Translations under genes and position numbers: made by a program
Assembly: GCA_015234465.1 (NCBI GenBank)
Contig: JADGNA010000023.1
Location: forward strand, 248,001 to 312,000
DNA length: 64,000 nucleotides
Direction of reading: 5' to 3'
Source of the DNA: Salinibacterium sp.
GTDB lineage: Bacteria > Actinomycetota > Actinomycetes > Actinomycetales > Microbacteriaceae
Shown here: piece by piece, positions 63,429-64,000 of the stretch
Position numbering within the stretch: position 1 is the stretch's first letter
Layout: the number at the start of each line of letters is the position of its first letter
The notes under the pieces: generated by a model
What the model was told of the DNA's origin: nothing
Database searches by the model: none
Seen by the model: the letters and a program-made list of their open reading frames with translations, nothing else

Positions 63429-64000
63429 ATGTCTGCTCTCTTCTCCACCGCATCCGGCGCCGATGTGCGCGTTCGCTTCTGCCCGTCCCCGACGGGCACG
63501 CCCCACGTCGGCCTGATTCGCACGGCGCTCTTCAACTGGGCGTTCGCGCGGCACCACGGCGGCAAGCTGATCTTCCGCATCGAAGACACGGATGCCTCGC
63601 GCGACAGCGAGGAGAGCTACCTGCAGCTGCTTGACGCCCTGAGGTGGCTCAAGATCGACTGGGACGAGGGCATCGACGTCGGCGGGCCGCACGAGCCGTA
63701 CCGCCAGTCCCAGCGCAGTGAGATCTACCAGGGGATCATCGAGAAGCTGAAGGAGTCGGGCCACCTCTACGAGTCCTTTGCGACGGGGGAGGAGATCGAG
63801 GCGCGCAACATCGCGAACGGCCGCGACCCCAAGCAGGGCTACGACAACTTCGAGCGCGACCTGACGGAGGAGCAGCGTGCGGCCTACCGCGCGGAGGGCC
63901 GCCAGCCCGCCCTGCGCCTGCGCGTGCCCGACCACGACCTCGGCTTCCACGACCTGGTGCGCGGCGACATCCTCTTCCCGGCGGGCAGCTTCACCGACTT
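63429..64000 (+). CDS. gltX: Glutamyl-tRNA synthetase (partial, N-terminal 190 residues)
   Basis: The first 190 codons are inside the window. The class I HIGH-like motif lies in [19 protein letters not shown], and [16 protein letters not shown] is the conserved GlxRS segment. The frame stays open to the window edge; the KMSKS region lies beyond it. The enzyme charges tRNA-Glu, and in many actinobacteria also tRNA-Gln for later amidation. Confidence 0.95.
   Translation, partial: MSALFSTASGADVRVRFCPSPTGTPHVGLIRTALFNWAFARHHGGKLIFRIEDTDASRDSEESYLQLLDALRWLKIDWDEGIDVGGPHEPYRQSQRSEIYQGIIEKLKESGHLYESFATGEEIEARNIANGRDPKQGYDNFERDLTEEQRAAYRAEGRQPALRLRVPDHDLGFHDLVRGDILFPAGSFTD

Overview
This 64 kb window looks like a chromosomal segment of a high-GC Gram-positive actinobacterium, most likely a member of the Microbacteriaceae. 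The evidence is the GC-rich third codon positions, frequent GTG starts, a WhiB-family gene, MtrAB-LpqB, a PdtaS-type kinase, Rv3235-like and DUF3499 proteins, and gene order that matches my recollection of Mycobacterium tuberculosis around Rv3259-Rv3219 and the ilvBNC-serA-leuB-gltX region. No phage, transposase, rRNA or CRISPR array is visible. All assignments come from reading the sequence; no database was searched.

Layout. (1) 0-7 kb: the end of a glycosyltransferase, a DUF5719 protein, a zincin-like protein divergent from DUF3499, then phosphomannomutase manB and S-adenosylhomocysteinase, followed by an RDD protein and a SpoIIM-like protein transcribed divergently from 16 bp apart. (2) 7-20 kb: an exported His/Gly/Asp-rich protein of unknown role, a histidine kinase-response regulator pair, the DUF58-MoxR-DUF4350-DUF4129-membrane protein cluster, and divergent mtrA-mtrB-lpqB. 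(3) 20-33 kb: comF, long-form hpf, secA, a probable lipoprotein, an Rv3235-like protein, a small locus of two unknown/HTH genes plus SAF and CpaE-like genes, a DUF5671-like membrane protein, the PdtaS-type kinase and a WhiB1-like gene. (4) 33-44.7 kb: bcp, tRNA-Lys(CTT), an aldo/keto reductase-flavin reductase operon, trehalose synthesis otsAB, and a full mrpACDEFG Na+/H+ antiporter operon in which mrpB is fused to mrpA. (5) 44.8-60.4 kb: branched-chain amino acid and serine biosynthesis (ilvD, ilvB, ilvN, ilvC, serA, leuB, ilvE), interrupted by a dienelactone hydrolase, small membrane proteins and a TetR-controlled ABC exporter. (6) 60.4-64 kb: putP, a fumarylacetoacetate hydrolase-family gene, an MFS transporter, a VapBC-type toxin-antitoxin pair and the start of gltX.

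The genes support envelope homeostasis (mtrAB-lpqB, MoxR/DUF58, secA), osmotic and pH adaptation (otsAB, mrp, putP) and amino-acid supply. The most interesting signals lie between genes. About fifteen start codons sit 6-8 nt downstream of a -10 hexamer, implying leaderless mRNAs, and two divergent pairs of such promoters overlap. Two near-identical palindromes occupy the promoter spacers of a TetR/ABC module. Hairpin repeats of a REP type occur three times. A LacI-type operator lies in the promoter of the fumarylacetoacetate hydrolase-family gene. Two TGTGGAWAA boxes sit at identical distances from two neighbouring promoters. A 32-codon membrane peptide with a strong ribosome binding site lies next to vapBC. 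No intergenic stretch exceeds 300 bases.
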